Below are positions 1 through 8,537 of a stretch of DNA of 64,000 nt, piece by piece (the first letter of the stretch is position 1; each line of letters begins with the position of its first letter). The notes beneath the pieces were generated by a model that worked only from the letters and a program-made list of their open reading frames with translations, was not told where the DNA came from and ran no database searches. The stretch covers positions 186,001-250,000 of the forward strand of contig NZ_CP059856.1 in the NCBI RefSeq assembly GCF_009193325.2, written 5' to 3'. Origin of the DNA: Bacteroides zhangwenhongii. GTDB lineage: Bacteria > Bacteroidota > Bacteroidia > Bacteroidales > Bacteroidaceae. Both the position numbers and the translations under genes were made by a program.

Positions 1-587
1 CCGAACTCTGCCAAAGAAGAAGCCATCGCCGCCCCGGATATACCCAGATTCAGTTTGAATATCAGCAGATAGTTAAAAGGAATATTGATACAGATAGCCA
101 TGATAGCTGCTGCGGACAATGCTTTGGTCGTTGTTATCCCTACCAGAAAAGACCGGAAAGCTAAAAAAGGAAATGAGAACAACAAACCGAAGCTACGCCA
201 ATCCAGATAATGAATCACTGCCCGGTAAATCTCATCCGAAGTTATCAACCGGCGTAAGATAAATGGAGAAACAAACAAAATCAGCAAACAAAGAATGACT
301 GCCATCCCCGACAGGAAATATAATCCCTGAAAAAATGTACGTCCCGTCTCTTTATAATGTTGTTCCCCATTTCTCCGGGCAATCATTACCTGCAGCCCGA
401 TGCTGAATCCGAAGCCCAGCATATAAACAGCCAAATAATAGATTCCGGCAAGCGCAGAAGCTCCCAGTTCGACTTCTCCCACATGCCCCAGGAAAATAGC
501 GTCGGTAATATTGATTAATTGTTCCATCAGAATGCTCATCATCACAGGAAAGTTGATGAGCCATATTTGCTTATATGTATAATTCAT
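1..587 (-). CDS. MATE family efflux transporter, N-terminal part (gene runs off the left edge)
   Basis: This is the first ~195 codons of a multidrug and toxin extrusion (MATE) antiporter, an inner-membrane protein that exports drugs or metabolites in exchange for Na+ or H+. The translation starts MNYTYKQIWLINFPVMMSIL and continues with MEQLINITDAIFLGHVGEVELGA-type sequence, the typical first-helix and loop region of MATE proteins, then a series of hydrophobic helices. The ATG at 585-587 is the only start that gives the complete first helix. The rest of the gene lies outside the window, so completeness cannot be judged. It is divergent from the aspartokinase-like gene. The substrate is unknown. 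Confidence 0.85.
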   Translation of the reverse strand, partial: MNYTYKQIWLINFPVMMSILMEQLINITDAIFLGHVGEVELGASALAGIYYLAVYMLGFGFSIGLQVMIARRNGEQHYKETGRTFFQGLYFLSGMAVILCLLILFVSPFILRRLITSDEIYRAVIHYLDWRSFGLLFSFPFLAFRSFLVGITTTKALSAAAIMAICINIPFNYLLIFKLNLGISGAAMASSLAEF

Positions 588-1025
588 TGCTCAATTTTAA
601 AATAATACGATACGGTATACCACATCATAGTAGCACACAGTTCCGTAAATTTATAAAAATGGATATAAAACTCTTTGGCAGGCGAGTAGTTGCCTGTCGG
701 ATAGCTGAATAGCCCTGTTAGAAATGATGCTATTCGTTGAGCGTAGCTATATGCAGAGTTTCATAAATAGATGAATACTGTTGGTTTATCAATCAATTAC
801 GCTACAAAGATAATAAATCTTACTCTATATCACAATATGGTACGGTATTAGCAGATTACTTATAGTAAAGAGATGTATTAAAAACATTGATTACGACATT
901 AACAGATTGATTTATAAAGATATACCATATTCTAAAGCTAAAGAATGATTCTTAAATATCTTTCTCTTTTGAAAAAGGGCATATCATTTTGAAAAGAGTA
1001 GTAACCAATAAATAACCAGATAACA
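588..1025. other. 438-bp intergenic region between divergent genes
   Basis: No convincing gene is seen. The region is AT-rich and holds a TATCTTTG-type -7 box for the MATE gene (805-812, minus strand). The octamer TACGGTAT occurs twice (611-618 and 841-848); the first copy continues into the palindrome GGTATACC. A plus-strand TATCTTTC near 956 resembles a -7 box for the aspartokinase-like gene but lacks the final G. No RNA gene or riboswitch was recognised. Confidence 0.5.
805..812 (-). promoter_or_regulatory. Putative -7 promoter element of the MATE gene
   Basis: Read on the minus strand the bases are TATCTTTG, matching the Bacteroides -7 consensus TAnnTTTG. It would give a long leader of about 210 nt before the ATG at 587. 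No clear -33 TTTG is visible, so this is tentative. Confidence 0.35.
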
Positions 1026-2339
1026 ATGAAAGTTTGTAAATTCGAGAAAATTAAAGATGAGGATGGAATGAAGCAAGTAATCAATTGTATTCAGAAAGAA
1101 CATCCTTATGTAGCTGTAGTCCCTATATTGGCACAATTACAGGAGTGGTTACAGGCTATTTCCATCAGTTGGTTTCACGAAGAAGATGAAGCTTCTCATG
1201 CCACAGTCAATGCCATCGAAGCATATTGCTATGCCCTTGCCAATCATCTCATTACAGATTCGCACCTAAATCAGGAAATTAAAAACCGGATTCTGGAGTG
1301 CATAAAGAAAATACATATACTTGTAGAAGACAAAGCAGATTTACTGATTGATAAAATGATAAAAGCGGAAGTATACGGATTATCCAGCGATTTATTCACT
1401 TATTGCTTACGTCAACAGGGTCTTCGTGCCCAAACATTAGATACCGGCAAACTTATACAGATCAATCTGGAAAGAAAGCCGGATATCCCATATATTCAGG
1501 AATCTATCCAACAATACATTGACGAGCACCGGAATGTGGATATTTTTATCGCCCCACTTTCCATTTGCAGAAATGTGTATGGTGAAATAGACTTCATGAG
1601 CGAACAACGCAATGATTACTATGCAACAGTGCTTGCCACCCTATTCAAAGCGGACGAAATACTGTTATCCACCCCTATCAATCATATCTACGCAAACCGG
1701 AATTGCCTGCGAGAACAACATTCACTAACCTACATAGAAGCCGAACAACTGATTAACAGCGGAGTACACCTGCTCTACGCAGATTGTATCACCCTTGCGG
1801 CACGCTCTAATATAATTATCCGCCTAACCGATACACACGATCTGTCAACAGAACGCCTCTATATATCTTCCCATGACACAGGCAACAGTGTCAAGGCCAT
1901 CCTCTCACAGGATTCGGCTACCTTTGTACGTTTTACCTCATTAAATGTATTGCCCGGATATTTATTTATGGGTAAGATATTGGAAGTTATCAACAAATAT
2001 CAAATCAATGTCATCTCAATGGCCTCATCCAATGTATCCATCTCGATGATGCTGACAGCCAGCCGGGACACCCTGCGAATCATTCAAAGGGAACTACATA
2101 AATATGCCGAAATGGTTATGGACGAAAATATGTCTGTAATACATATCATCGGCTCCCTTCATTGGGAACGCACACAAGTAGAAAGCCATATTATGGATAC
2201 TATCAAAGATATCCCCGTATCTCTCATTTCTTATGGAGGAAGCGATCATTGTTTCACACTATCTGTACATACCACAGATAAAAACAGACTGATTAGTTCG
2301 CTATCCAGACAATTTTTCGAGAGTCAGTGCGCAGCCTGA
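1026..2339 (+). CDS. Degenerate aspartokinase-like protein with C-terminal ACT region
   Basis: The 437-residue protein has the layout of a monofunctional aspartate kinase. An amino-acid-kinase fold spans about 1-290, with recognisable counterparts of the segments YGLSSDLFTYCLRQQG and DYYATVLATLFKADEI. An ACT-type regulatory region spans about 305-437, containing NVISMASSNVSISMML. The catalytic signatures are eroded. The usual KFGGTS at the N-terminus reads KFEKIK, and the glycine-rich GRGGSD-like loop reads MSEQRNDY. I infer that it cannot phosphorylate aspartate and is a regulatory or structural pseudoenzyme. There is no frameshift or stop, so the gene appears maintained. It lies 53 bp upstream of proC on the same strand, suggesting co-transcription and a link to amino-acid metabolism. 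A divergent active enzyme is less likely. Confidence 0.7.
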   Translation: MKVCKFEKIKDEDGMKQVINCIQKEHPYVAVVPILAQLQEWLQAISISWFHEEDEASHATVNAIEAYCYALANHLITDSHLNQEIKNRILECIKKIHILVEDKADLLIDKMIKAEVYGLSSDLFTYCLRQQGLRAQTLDTGKLIQINLERKPDIPYIQESIQQYIDEHRNVDIFIAPLSICRNVYGEIDFMSEQRNDYYATVLATLFKADEILLSTPINHIYANRNCLREQHSLTYIEAEQLINSGVHLLYADCITLAARSNIIIRLTDTHDLSTERLYISSHDTGNSVKAILSQDSATFVRFTSLNVLPGYLFMGKILEVINKYQINVISMASSNVSISMMLTASRDTLRIIQRELHKYAEMVMDENMSVIHIIGSLHWERTQVESHIMDTIKDIPVSLISYGGSDHCFTLSVHTTDKNRLISSLSRQFFESQCAA

Positions 2340-2392
2340 CTCAAAGCCGGATAAAAAAGAGACATCTGAAAACCAAATAAAAAAATAAAGAG

Positions 2393-3208
2393 ATGAAAAT
2401 AGCTATTATAGGAGCCGGACACATAGGGAGTGCAATTGTCACTTGTCTGGCGCAAGGACATCTTTACAATAAAAAAGACATTATTGTCTCCAATCCAAAT
2501 ATCGATAAACTGGAGAGACTGCAAGAACATTTCCCGGCAATACACATAACGACCGATAATCAACAAGCCATATCGGAAGCCGAAGTAATCGTCCTCGCCA
2601 TCAATCCCTGGAAAGTAGATGAAGTATTATCTCCTCTACGTTTCTCACGTACACAAATCCTCGTATCTCTCGTGTCCGGAGTATGTATCTCCCACCTGGC
2701 TCATTTGACAGAAGCCGAGATGCCTATCTTTCGGGCAGTTCCCAATATGGCCATTACAGAACGTTCCAGCCTCACTTTGATAGCTTCCCGCGGAACCGAT
2801 AAAGAATATCAGCAATTAATAAAACAGATATTTGACGAAGGAGGAAAATGCCTGTTCCTGCAAGAGAAACAACTAGATACCACTTCCGCATTAACCTCCA
2901 GCGGAATAGCTTTCGCCTTAAAATATATGCAAGCGGTTATGCAGGCAGGGATTGAGCTAGGAATTCCCGGCAAGGATGCCATGCAAATGGCAGCGTATAG
3001 CATGGAAGGAGCGACAGAACTGATTCTGAATCATAACACTCATCCGTTGCTGGAAATAGAGAAAGTAACCACTCCGGGCGGAACCACTATAAAAGGATTG
3101 AACGAACTGGAGCACAAAGGCTTCACTTCTTCTATTATTCAAGCCATCAAAAGCAGTGCCACAACTTTGATTGACAAAGAGGAAGAAGATGCAAAAATCT
3201 TCCGATAG
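2393..3208 (+). CDS. proC: Pyrroline-5-carboxylate reductase
   Basis: Catalyses the last step of proline synthesis, NAD(P)H-dependent reduction of 1-pyrroline-5-carboxylate to L-proline, in the cytoplasm. The 271-residue protein is of normal family length. It has an N-terminal Rossmann motif GAGHIG (residues 7-12), the segment FRAVPNMA, a TSSGIAFALKYM helix matching the dimerisation region, and the P5CR signature TTPGGTTIKGLNELE near residue 225. It follows the aspartokinase-like gene by 53 bp. Some paralogues in this family act on other imino acids, so proline is the likely but unproven substrate. Confidence 0.88.
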   Translation: MKIAIIGAGHIGSAIVTCLAQGHLYNKKDIIVSNPNIDKLERLQEHFPAIHITTDNQQAISEAEVIVLAINPWKVDEVLSPLRFSRTQILVSLVSGVCISHLAHLTEAEMPIFRAVPNMAITERSSLTLIASRGTDKEYQQLIKQIFDEGGKCLFLQEKQLDTTSALTSSGIAFALKYMQAVMQAGIELGIPGKDAMQMAAYSMEGATELILNHNTHPLLEIEKVTTPGGTTIKGLNELEHKGFTSSIIQAIKSSATTLIDKEEEDAKIFR

Positions 3209-3222
3209 TCCTTATGGTATGG

Positions 3223-3292
3223 TTTCTCAAGTCCTTTTTGCCTATTTTGAAATGCTATATATCCCAAAGCCAGCATAAAAGGACTTAAGAAA
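3223..3292. terminator. Bidirectional terminator-like inverted repeat
   Basis: Arms at 3223-3238 and 3277-3292 (core AAGTCCTTTT / AAAAGGACTT) pair over 16 bp with one mismatch. T-runs sit suitably for both strands. It lies between the convergent proC and response-regulator genes. The 38-nt loop is long. Confidence 0.55.
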
Positions 3293-3300
3293 ATGTATGC

Positions 3301-4641
3301 TTAGATTTTATATTCCTCTATCTTCCGGTACAGGGTGGTAAGTCCGATTTTCAACAAACGGGCAGCTTCCGTTTTATTCCCTTTCGTATATTCCAACACA
3401 CGTGCAATATGTCTGCGTTCCATTGCGGCCAACTCAAAACTACCTACACTATCATCCGAACATTCATAATGAGTGTTTTGGATTTCCAAAGGTAAATCGC
3501 AAACATCCAACCGCCCACCTTCGCAGACAATCAGGCTACGCTCGATAACATTTCGCAATTCGCGGATATTTCCTTTCCAAGACTGTTTCTCCAAAGCCTC
3601 CAGAAAAGCGGGAGTCATCTCACTAATAGAATACGAAAGTTTCTCGGAAAAGCTCTTGGCAAAAGCTGCTGCAAGAATACTGATATCCCCTGCCCGCTCA
3701 CGAAGTGCAGGGAGATGCACCTGAAATACAGAAAGACGATAGAACAAATCTTCACGAAAACGTCCCTCTTTGATTTCTTCCTGCAGGTTGCGGTTCGTTG
3801 CAGCAATGATACGCACATTCACCCTGGTAGGCTTTGTGTCACCAATTTTTATATACTCGCCGGTTTCAAGAATACGCAGTAACTTGGCTTGCAGTTCAAA
3901 AGCCATTTCCCCTATCTCATCCAGAAAAATCGTTCCGTTATGAGCTTCCTCAAAAAGCCCTTTCTTATCTTTCAAAGCACCGGTAAATGAGCCCGCCTTG
4001 TGCCCGAACATCTCACTCTCTAATAATTCCTTACTAAAAGAGGAGCAGTTAACCGCTACGAAATTCTGTTTACTCCGCTTACTATTATAATGGATAGCCT
4101 GAGCAAAAACCTCTTTTCCTGTCCCGGTCTCTCCGGTAAGTAATACCGGAACATCCGTGACAGACACCTTCTGTGCCAAAGAGATAGCCTCTTTCAGCAC
4201 TTTCGATTCTCCTAAAATAGAATCGAACGAATACATCTGCCCGACTTTCTTCTCCAGTTTTTCCAACCGGACATTCATTCTTGCTTTCTCCGCAGCACGA
4301 CTAATCAAAGGAATGATCTTATTATTATCATCTCCCTTCGTTATATAATCGAATGCACCATTCTTGATCGCCTGCACCCCGTCAGGAATATTGCCATGTG
4401 CGGTGAGAAGAATCACTTCCACATTAGGAGCCTGCTTCTTGATATTCAGCACTAAATCCACCCCATTCCCATCAGGAAGAAAAACATCACACAGAACCAC
4501 ATCGGGCGATTGGACTTCAAGTTGTTTGACAGCAGCTTTACAATCGCCAGCCTGACACACTTCGTACCCTTCAAGTTCCAGCATACGTGCCAAAAGGCTA
4601 CGAATCTGGATTTCATCGTCAACAATAAGAATCTTACTCAT
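3301..4641 (-). CDS. Sigma-54-dependent response regulator (NtrC/ZraR type)
   Basis: A 446-residue transcription activator. Residues 1-120 form a receiver with acidic residues D8-D9, phospho-acceptor D52 (LCDVFLPDG) and conserved K102. The sigma-54 AAA+ ATPase (about 140-380) has Walker A GETGTGKE and Walker B GTIFLDEIGEM. The C-terminal Fis-type helix-turn-helix ends EAARLLKIGLTTLYRKIEEY. The loop that contacts sigma-54, normally GAFTGA, reads GSFTGA here, a conservative change. No histidine kinase gene is adjacent, so its partner must lie elsewhere. It depends on RpoN, whose gene is at 52708-54192. It is convergent with proC and divergent from the CoA-disulfide-reductase-like gene. Target genes are unknown. 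Confidence 0.92.
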   Translation of the reverse strand: MSKILIVDDEIQIRSLLARMLELEGYEVCQAGDCKAAVKQLEVQSPDVVLCDVFLPDGNGVDLVLNIKKQAPNVEVILLTAHGNIPDGVQAIKNGAFDYITKGDDNNKIIPLISRAAEKARMNVRLEKLEKKVGQMYSFDSILGESKVLKEAISLAQKVSVTDVPVLLTGETGTGKEVFAQAIHYNSKRSKQNFVAVNCSSFSKELLESEMFGHKAGSFTGALKDKKGLFEEAHNGTIFLDEIGEMAFELQAKLLRILETGEYIKIGDTKPTRVNVRIIAATNRNLQEEIKEGRFREDLFYRLSVFQVHLPALRERAGDISILAAAFAKSFSEKLSYSISEMTPAFLEALEKQSWKGNIRELRNVIERSLIVCEGGRLDVCDLPLEIQNTHYECSDDSVGSFELAAMERRHIARVLEYTKGNKTEAARLLKIGLTTLYRKIEEYKI

Positions 4642-4684
4642 ACAATTTACTTACATTTAATGGAAGAATAAAAAACAGGGTGCG

Positions 4685-4692
4685 CAAATATA
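4685..4692 (-). promoter_or_regulatory. -7 promoter element of the sigma-54 response regulator gene
   Basis: The minus strand reads TATATTTG, a perfect TAnnTTTG Bacteroides -7 box, 44 bp from the start codon. No obvious -33 element is present. Confidence 0.55.
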
Positions 4693-4770
4693 ACTTTTTT
4701 CGATGAGTCTATGAACATTTCTTATATATAGTTCGTTATTTCCATAGGAAACTATTTACACTATAAAATT

Positions 4771-7251
4771 ATGAAGATTATCATTATCGGAGGCGTTGCA
4801 GGAGGAGCTACCACTGCTGCCCGAATCAGACGAGTAGACGAGACAGCAGAAATTATCCTTTTGGAAAAAGGAAAGTATATATCGTACGCCAATTGCGGGC
4901 TGCCTTATTATATAGGAGGAGTGATTGAAGAACGGGAAAAATTATTTGTACAGACTCCCGAAGCATTCTCGACACGCTTCCGTGTTGATGTCCGCACGGA
5001 AAACGAAGTGATTTTTATTGACCGGAAGAAAAAGACGGTCACCGTACGTCAGAGTAGCGAGGATACGTATGAAGAGAGCTACGACAAACTGCTGATATCA
5101 ACCGGAGCTTCTCCCGTACGGCCGCCATTACCGGGAATCGACCTTCCGGGTATTTTCACGCTAAGAAATGTCACAGATACAGACCGTATCAAAGAATATA
5201 TCAACAGCCATTCTCCCCGAAAAGCGGTAGTGGTAGGAGCCGGATTTATCGGTCTCGAAATGGCCGAGAACCTGCACGCACAAGGGGCGAAAGTCTCGAT
5301 TGTGGAAATGGGGAATCAGGTAATGGCTCCTATCGACTTCTCGATGGCTTCGCTCGTGCATCAACACCTGATGGACAAAGGAGTGAACCTGTATTTGGAA
5401 CAAGCCGTAGCTTCTTTCGAACGGGAAGGGAAAGGACTGAAGGTTACTTTCAAGAACGGACAGTCGATTTCTGCCGATATTGTCATTCTATCTATCGGGG
5501 TACGGCCGGAAACCAGTCTGGCCCGGGCTGCCGAGCTAACGATCGGCCCTGCCGGCGGTATTGCCGTGAACGACTATTTACAGACATCCGACGAAGCCAT
5601 TTATGCTATCGGTGACGCTATCGAATATCGCCATCCAATCACCAGAAAGTCCTGGCTCAACTACCTTGCAGGCCCTGCCAACCGTCAAGGACGCATCGTT
5701 GCAGACAATATACTGGGAGCTAAAATTCCATACGAAGGTTCCATCGGCACTTCCATCGCCAAAGTCTTTGATATGACGGTGGCTTCCACCGGCTTGCCCG
5801 GCAAACGGCTACGCTTGGAAGGTATCGATTATATGTCGTCTACCATTCATCCCGCTTCTCATGCCGGATACTATCCGGACGCTATGCCGATGAGTATAAA
5901 GATTACGTTCGACAAACAAACGGGACGGCTGTACGGAGGACAGATTGTCGGCTATGACGGAGTGGACAAACGAATTGACGAGCTTGCGCTCGTCATCAAA
6001 CATCAAGGTACAGTATACGACCTGATGAAAGTAGAACAGGCATACGCTCCTCCATTCTCCTCCGCCAAAGATCCTGTAGCAATAGCCGGATATGTAGCAG
6101 AAGATATGATTACGGGTAAAACGAATCCTGTCTACTGGAGGGAGCTGAGAGACATCGAGATGGAGAATAAATTCTTACTGGATGTCCGTACACAGGACGA
6201 GTTTGCATTAGGATCATTACCGGGAGCGGTCAATATCCCGTTGGATGAACTCCGGGACCGGATGTCGGAATTGCCGAAAGACCGTATGATTTATACGTTC
6301 TGCGCCGTCGGTCTGCGCGGTTATCTCGCTTACCGGATATTGACGCAACACGGATTTGACAAAGTACGTAACCTTTCGGGCGGATTGAAGACTTACCGTG
6401 CAGCCACAGCCCCCATCGTTATACACCAAGAGAATGAAGACCAAACAGCCGAATCCCCTTCACCGCAAGAGAAGACACTTTCGAGCGAGCCATCAACCGC
6501 ACCGGAAATTCCCGTAGCAGCTGCAAAAACAATCCGTGTGGATGCGTGCGGACTGCAATGTCCCGGTCCAATACTGAAAATGAAAAAGACGATGGACGGA
6601 CTGGCTTCCGGTGAGCGGGTAGAGATTACGGCTACCGATCCGGGATTCCCGCGTGATGCTGCCGCATGGTGCAACTCGACCGGCAATCAGCTCATTTCCA
6701 AAGAGGCATCTGGAGGAAAATCTGTTGTTATTATAGAAAAAGGAGAACCAAAAGCGTGCAATATTGTTACTTCTTGTGAGGGCAAAGGAAAAACTTTTAT
6801 CATGTTCAGTGATGATTTAGATAAAGCTTTAGCTACCTTTGTACTTGCCAACGGTGCGGCAGCCACAGGACAGAAAGTTACAATTTTCTTCACTTTCTGG
6901 GGATTGAACGTTATCAAAAAACTGCATAAGCCGAAAACCGAGAAAGATATTTTTGGAAAAATGTTTGGCATGATGTTGCCTTCCAGCTCGAAGAAACTGA
7001 AACTTTCAAAGATGAGCATGGGAGGAATAGGCGGAAAAATGATGCGGTATATCATGAATAAGAAAGGTATTGATTCTTTGGAATCACTGCGTCAACAAGC
7101 TCTGGAGAACGGAGTGGAATTTATTGCCTGCCAGATGTCGATGGATGTGATGGGAGTGAAACAAGAAGAACTTCTGGACGAAGTGACTATCGGTGGTGTA
7201 GCGACTTATATGGAACGGGCCGACAATGCCAACGTTAATCTGTTTATTTAA
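4771..7251 (+). CDS. CoA-disulfide reductase-like flavoprotein fused to rhodanese, TusA and DsrE domains
   Basis: An 826-residue cytoplasmic sulfur-redox fusion. Residues 1-450 are a pyridine-nucleotide-disulfide oxidoreductase of the CoADR/NADH-oxidase type: FAD motif IIGGVAGG, redox-active C42 in YANCGLPYY, NAD(P) motif VVVGAGFIG near 154-161. Residues about 460-545 are a rhodanese with catalytic C511 (TFCAVGLRG). Residues about 587-660 are a TusA/SirA domain with the CPGP motif (C597). Residues about 668-826 are DsrE/F-like. All expected thiols are present, so a relay of persulfide sulfur from flavoenzyme through rhodanese to TusA is plausible; this is inference. Candidate substrates are CoA persulfide, polysulfide or CoA disulfide. 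The MarR-family gene follows after 25 bp, probably co-transcribed and controlling this operon. Confidence 0.9.
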   Translation: MKIIIIGGVAGGATTAARIRRVDETAEIILLEKGKYISYANCGLPYYIGGVIEEREKLFVQTPEAFSTRFRVDVRTENEVIFIDRKKKTVTVRQSSEDTYEESYDKLLISTGASPVRPPLPGIDLPGIFTLRNVTDTDRIKEYINSHSPRKAVVVGAGFIGLEMAENLHAQGAKVSIVEMGNQVMAPIDFSMASLVHQHLMDKGVNLYLEQAVASFEREGKGLKVTFKNGQSISADIVILSIGVRPETSLARAAELTIGPAGGIAVNDYLQTSDEAIYAIGDAIEYRHPITRKSWLNYLAGPANRQGRIVADNILGAKIPYEGSIGTSIAKVFDMTVASTGLPGKRLRLEGIDYMSSTIHPASHAGYYPDAMPMSIKITFDKQTGRLYGGQIVGYDGVDKRIDELALVIKHQGTVYDLMKVEQAYAPPFSSAKDPVAIAGYVAEDMITGKTNPVYWRELRDIEMENKFLLDVRTQDEFALGSLPGAVNIPLDELRDRMSELPKDRMIYTFCAVGLRGYLAYRILTQHGFDKVRNLSGGLKTYRAATAPIVIHQENEDQTAESPSPQEKTLSSEPSTAPEIPVAAAKTIRVDACGLQCPGPILKMKKTMDGLASGERVEITATDPGFPRDAAAWCNSTGNQLISKEASGGKSVVIIEKGEPKACNIVTSCEGKGKTFIMFSDDLDKALATFVLANGAAATGQKVTIFFTFWGLNVIKKLHKPKTEKDIFGKMFGMMLPSSSKKLKLSKMSMGGIGGKMMRYIMNKKGIDSLESLRQQALENGVEFIACQMSMDVMGVKQEELLDEVTIGGVATYMERADNANVNLFI

Positions 7252-7276
7252 CGGAACGAAATAATAAATATATGCA

Positions 7277-7651
7277 ATGAGAAATATGAAAACAATATGT
7301 GCCATACGCGATGTATTCAGAGCTATGACCAATTTTGAGGCTAGCTTTGAGCAAGTCTACCAGATAACGCTGAACGAGGCCATGATTTTGTGCGCTCTCA
7401 AGTGTTCTTCGGAAAGAATGACGGCAACAAACCTGTCGAAACAAACGGATTTGAGCCCTTCCCATACATCAAAAATGCTCCGGATACTAGAAGAAAAAGG
7501 ACTGATTGTCAGAACTTTGGGAAGCGAGGACCGGCGGCAAATGTACTTTACCCTGTCTGCTGCAGGAAGAGAACGGGTTTGTGACATGGAAATACAGAAG
7601 GTGGAAATCCCCGAATTACTGAAACCTCTGTTCAAAGACGCAGAATCTTAA
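7277..7651 (+). CDS. MarR family transcriptional regulator
   Basis: A 124-residue winged-helix protein. The helix-turn-helix and recognition helix are seen in MTATNLSKQTDLSPSHTSKMLRILEEKGLI, written here in parts: ATNLSKQTDL then SPSHTSKMLRILEEKG. The wing SEDRRQMYFTLSAAG is diagnostic of MarR proteins. It lies 25 bp after the sulfur-redox fusion gene, so it probably senses a thiol, sulfide or oxidant signal and represses that gene; this rests on context. C34 and C42 (MILCALKC) could be sensing residues. An in-frame ATG three codons later is an alternative start. Confidence 0.85.
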   Translation: MRNMKTICAIRDVFRAMTNFEASFEQVYQITLNEAMILCALKCSSERMTATNLSKQTDLSPSHTSKMLRILEEKGLIVRTLGSEDRRQMYFTLSAAGRERVCDMEIQKVEIPELLKPLFKDAES

Positions 7652-7681
7652 ACGGATCTCTGCCAATCATAAAGAGAGTTC

Positions 7682-7715
7682 AAAACGCGGATTAACGTGA
7701 ATTAATCCGCGTTTT
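7682..7715 (+). terminator. Rho-independent terminator after the MarR gene
   Basis: A perfect 14-bp stem, AAAACGCGGATTAA (7682-7695) with TTAATCCGCGTTTT (7702-7715), and a 6-nt loop, followed by AT-rich sequence. It closes the sulfur-redox operon. Confidence 0.8.
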
Positions 7716-7886
7716 ATTATTCATTATGCCACACTCTCTTCTTTATTACAGACACAGAAAGAAAAATGTTAATTTTCCGGCAAAATAATTCTTCGTGCGA
7801 ACCTTTTTATTTCTTTGTTGTTGTTTGTAACAAAAGCCCCAAGGTACCAGGGCCTGATTTTTATATAACCTAAACATTATAAAGAT

Positions 7887-8522
7887 ATGAAGAAATTAAT
7901 TCCTATTTTATTGGCGGTCTTTGCACTCGCATCCTGCGAAAAAGACCCGGACATGGGTAAGCTGGATAACAACTATCTGGTATACACTAACTACGACAAG
8001 AAAGCTGACTTCAAAGTTCCTACATTCTATCTGGCAGATCAAATTCTGGTAATCAACGACAGTAAAGAACCGGAATATCTCGAAGGAGAAGGCGCTGAAC
8101 AAATTCTGGCTGCTTACACGGAAAACATGGAAGCTAGAGGCTATACAGCCGCTGATACCAAAGAAAATGCTGATCTTGGTATCCAAGTAAGCTACATCGA
8201 AAGTACTTATTATTTCACCAGCTACAATCAGCCCGAATGGTGGTGGGGCTATCCCGGCTATTGGGGTCCCGGTTATTGGGGCGGAAACTGGGGTGGCGGA
8301 TGGTACTACCCGTACGCTGTGACTTACAGTTATAGCACCAACTCATTCCTGACGGAAATGGTGGACTTGAATGCCGACCAAGGTGAAAAAGCCAAACTCC
8401 CTGTTGTATGGACCAGTTATCTGACCGGATTTGAAACAGGTTCGAGCGCTGTCAACCGTACTCTTGCAGTGGACGCTGTCAATCAGTCATTCACTCAGTC
8501 ACCTTATCTTACTAACAAATAA
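7887..8522 (+). CDS. DUF4136-type lipoprotein
   Basis: A 211-residue lipoprotein. The signal peptide ends in LASC, giving lipidation at Cys17. The rest resembles the DUF4136 family: an N-terminal YTNYDKKADF segment, a middle region in which tryptophan, tyrosine and glycine dominate (about 115-145, for example WWWGYPGYWGPGYWGG), and a C-terminal AVNRTLAVDAVNQSF segment. Function is unknown; family members are envelope proteins. It precedes a beta-barrel gene by 15 bp and the two probably form one operon at the envelope. Confidence 0.8.
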   Translation: MKKLIPILLAVFALASCEKDPDMGKLDNNYLVYTNYDKKADFKVPTFYLADQILVINDSKEPEYLEGEGAEQILAAYTENMEARGYTAADTKENADLGIQVSYIESTYYFTSYNQPEWWWGYPGYWGPGYWGGNWGGGWYYPYAVTYSYSTNSFLTEMVDLNADQGEKAKLPVVWTSYLTGFETGSSAVNRTLAVDAVNQSFTQSPYLTNK

Positions 8523-8537
8523 ACAACTACAACTGTT

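Noticed and set aside
676..695. Sigma-54 promoter (TTGGCAG...TTGCC)
   Set aside because: Spacing between the GG and GC elements is three bases too long.
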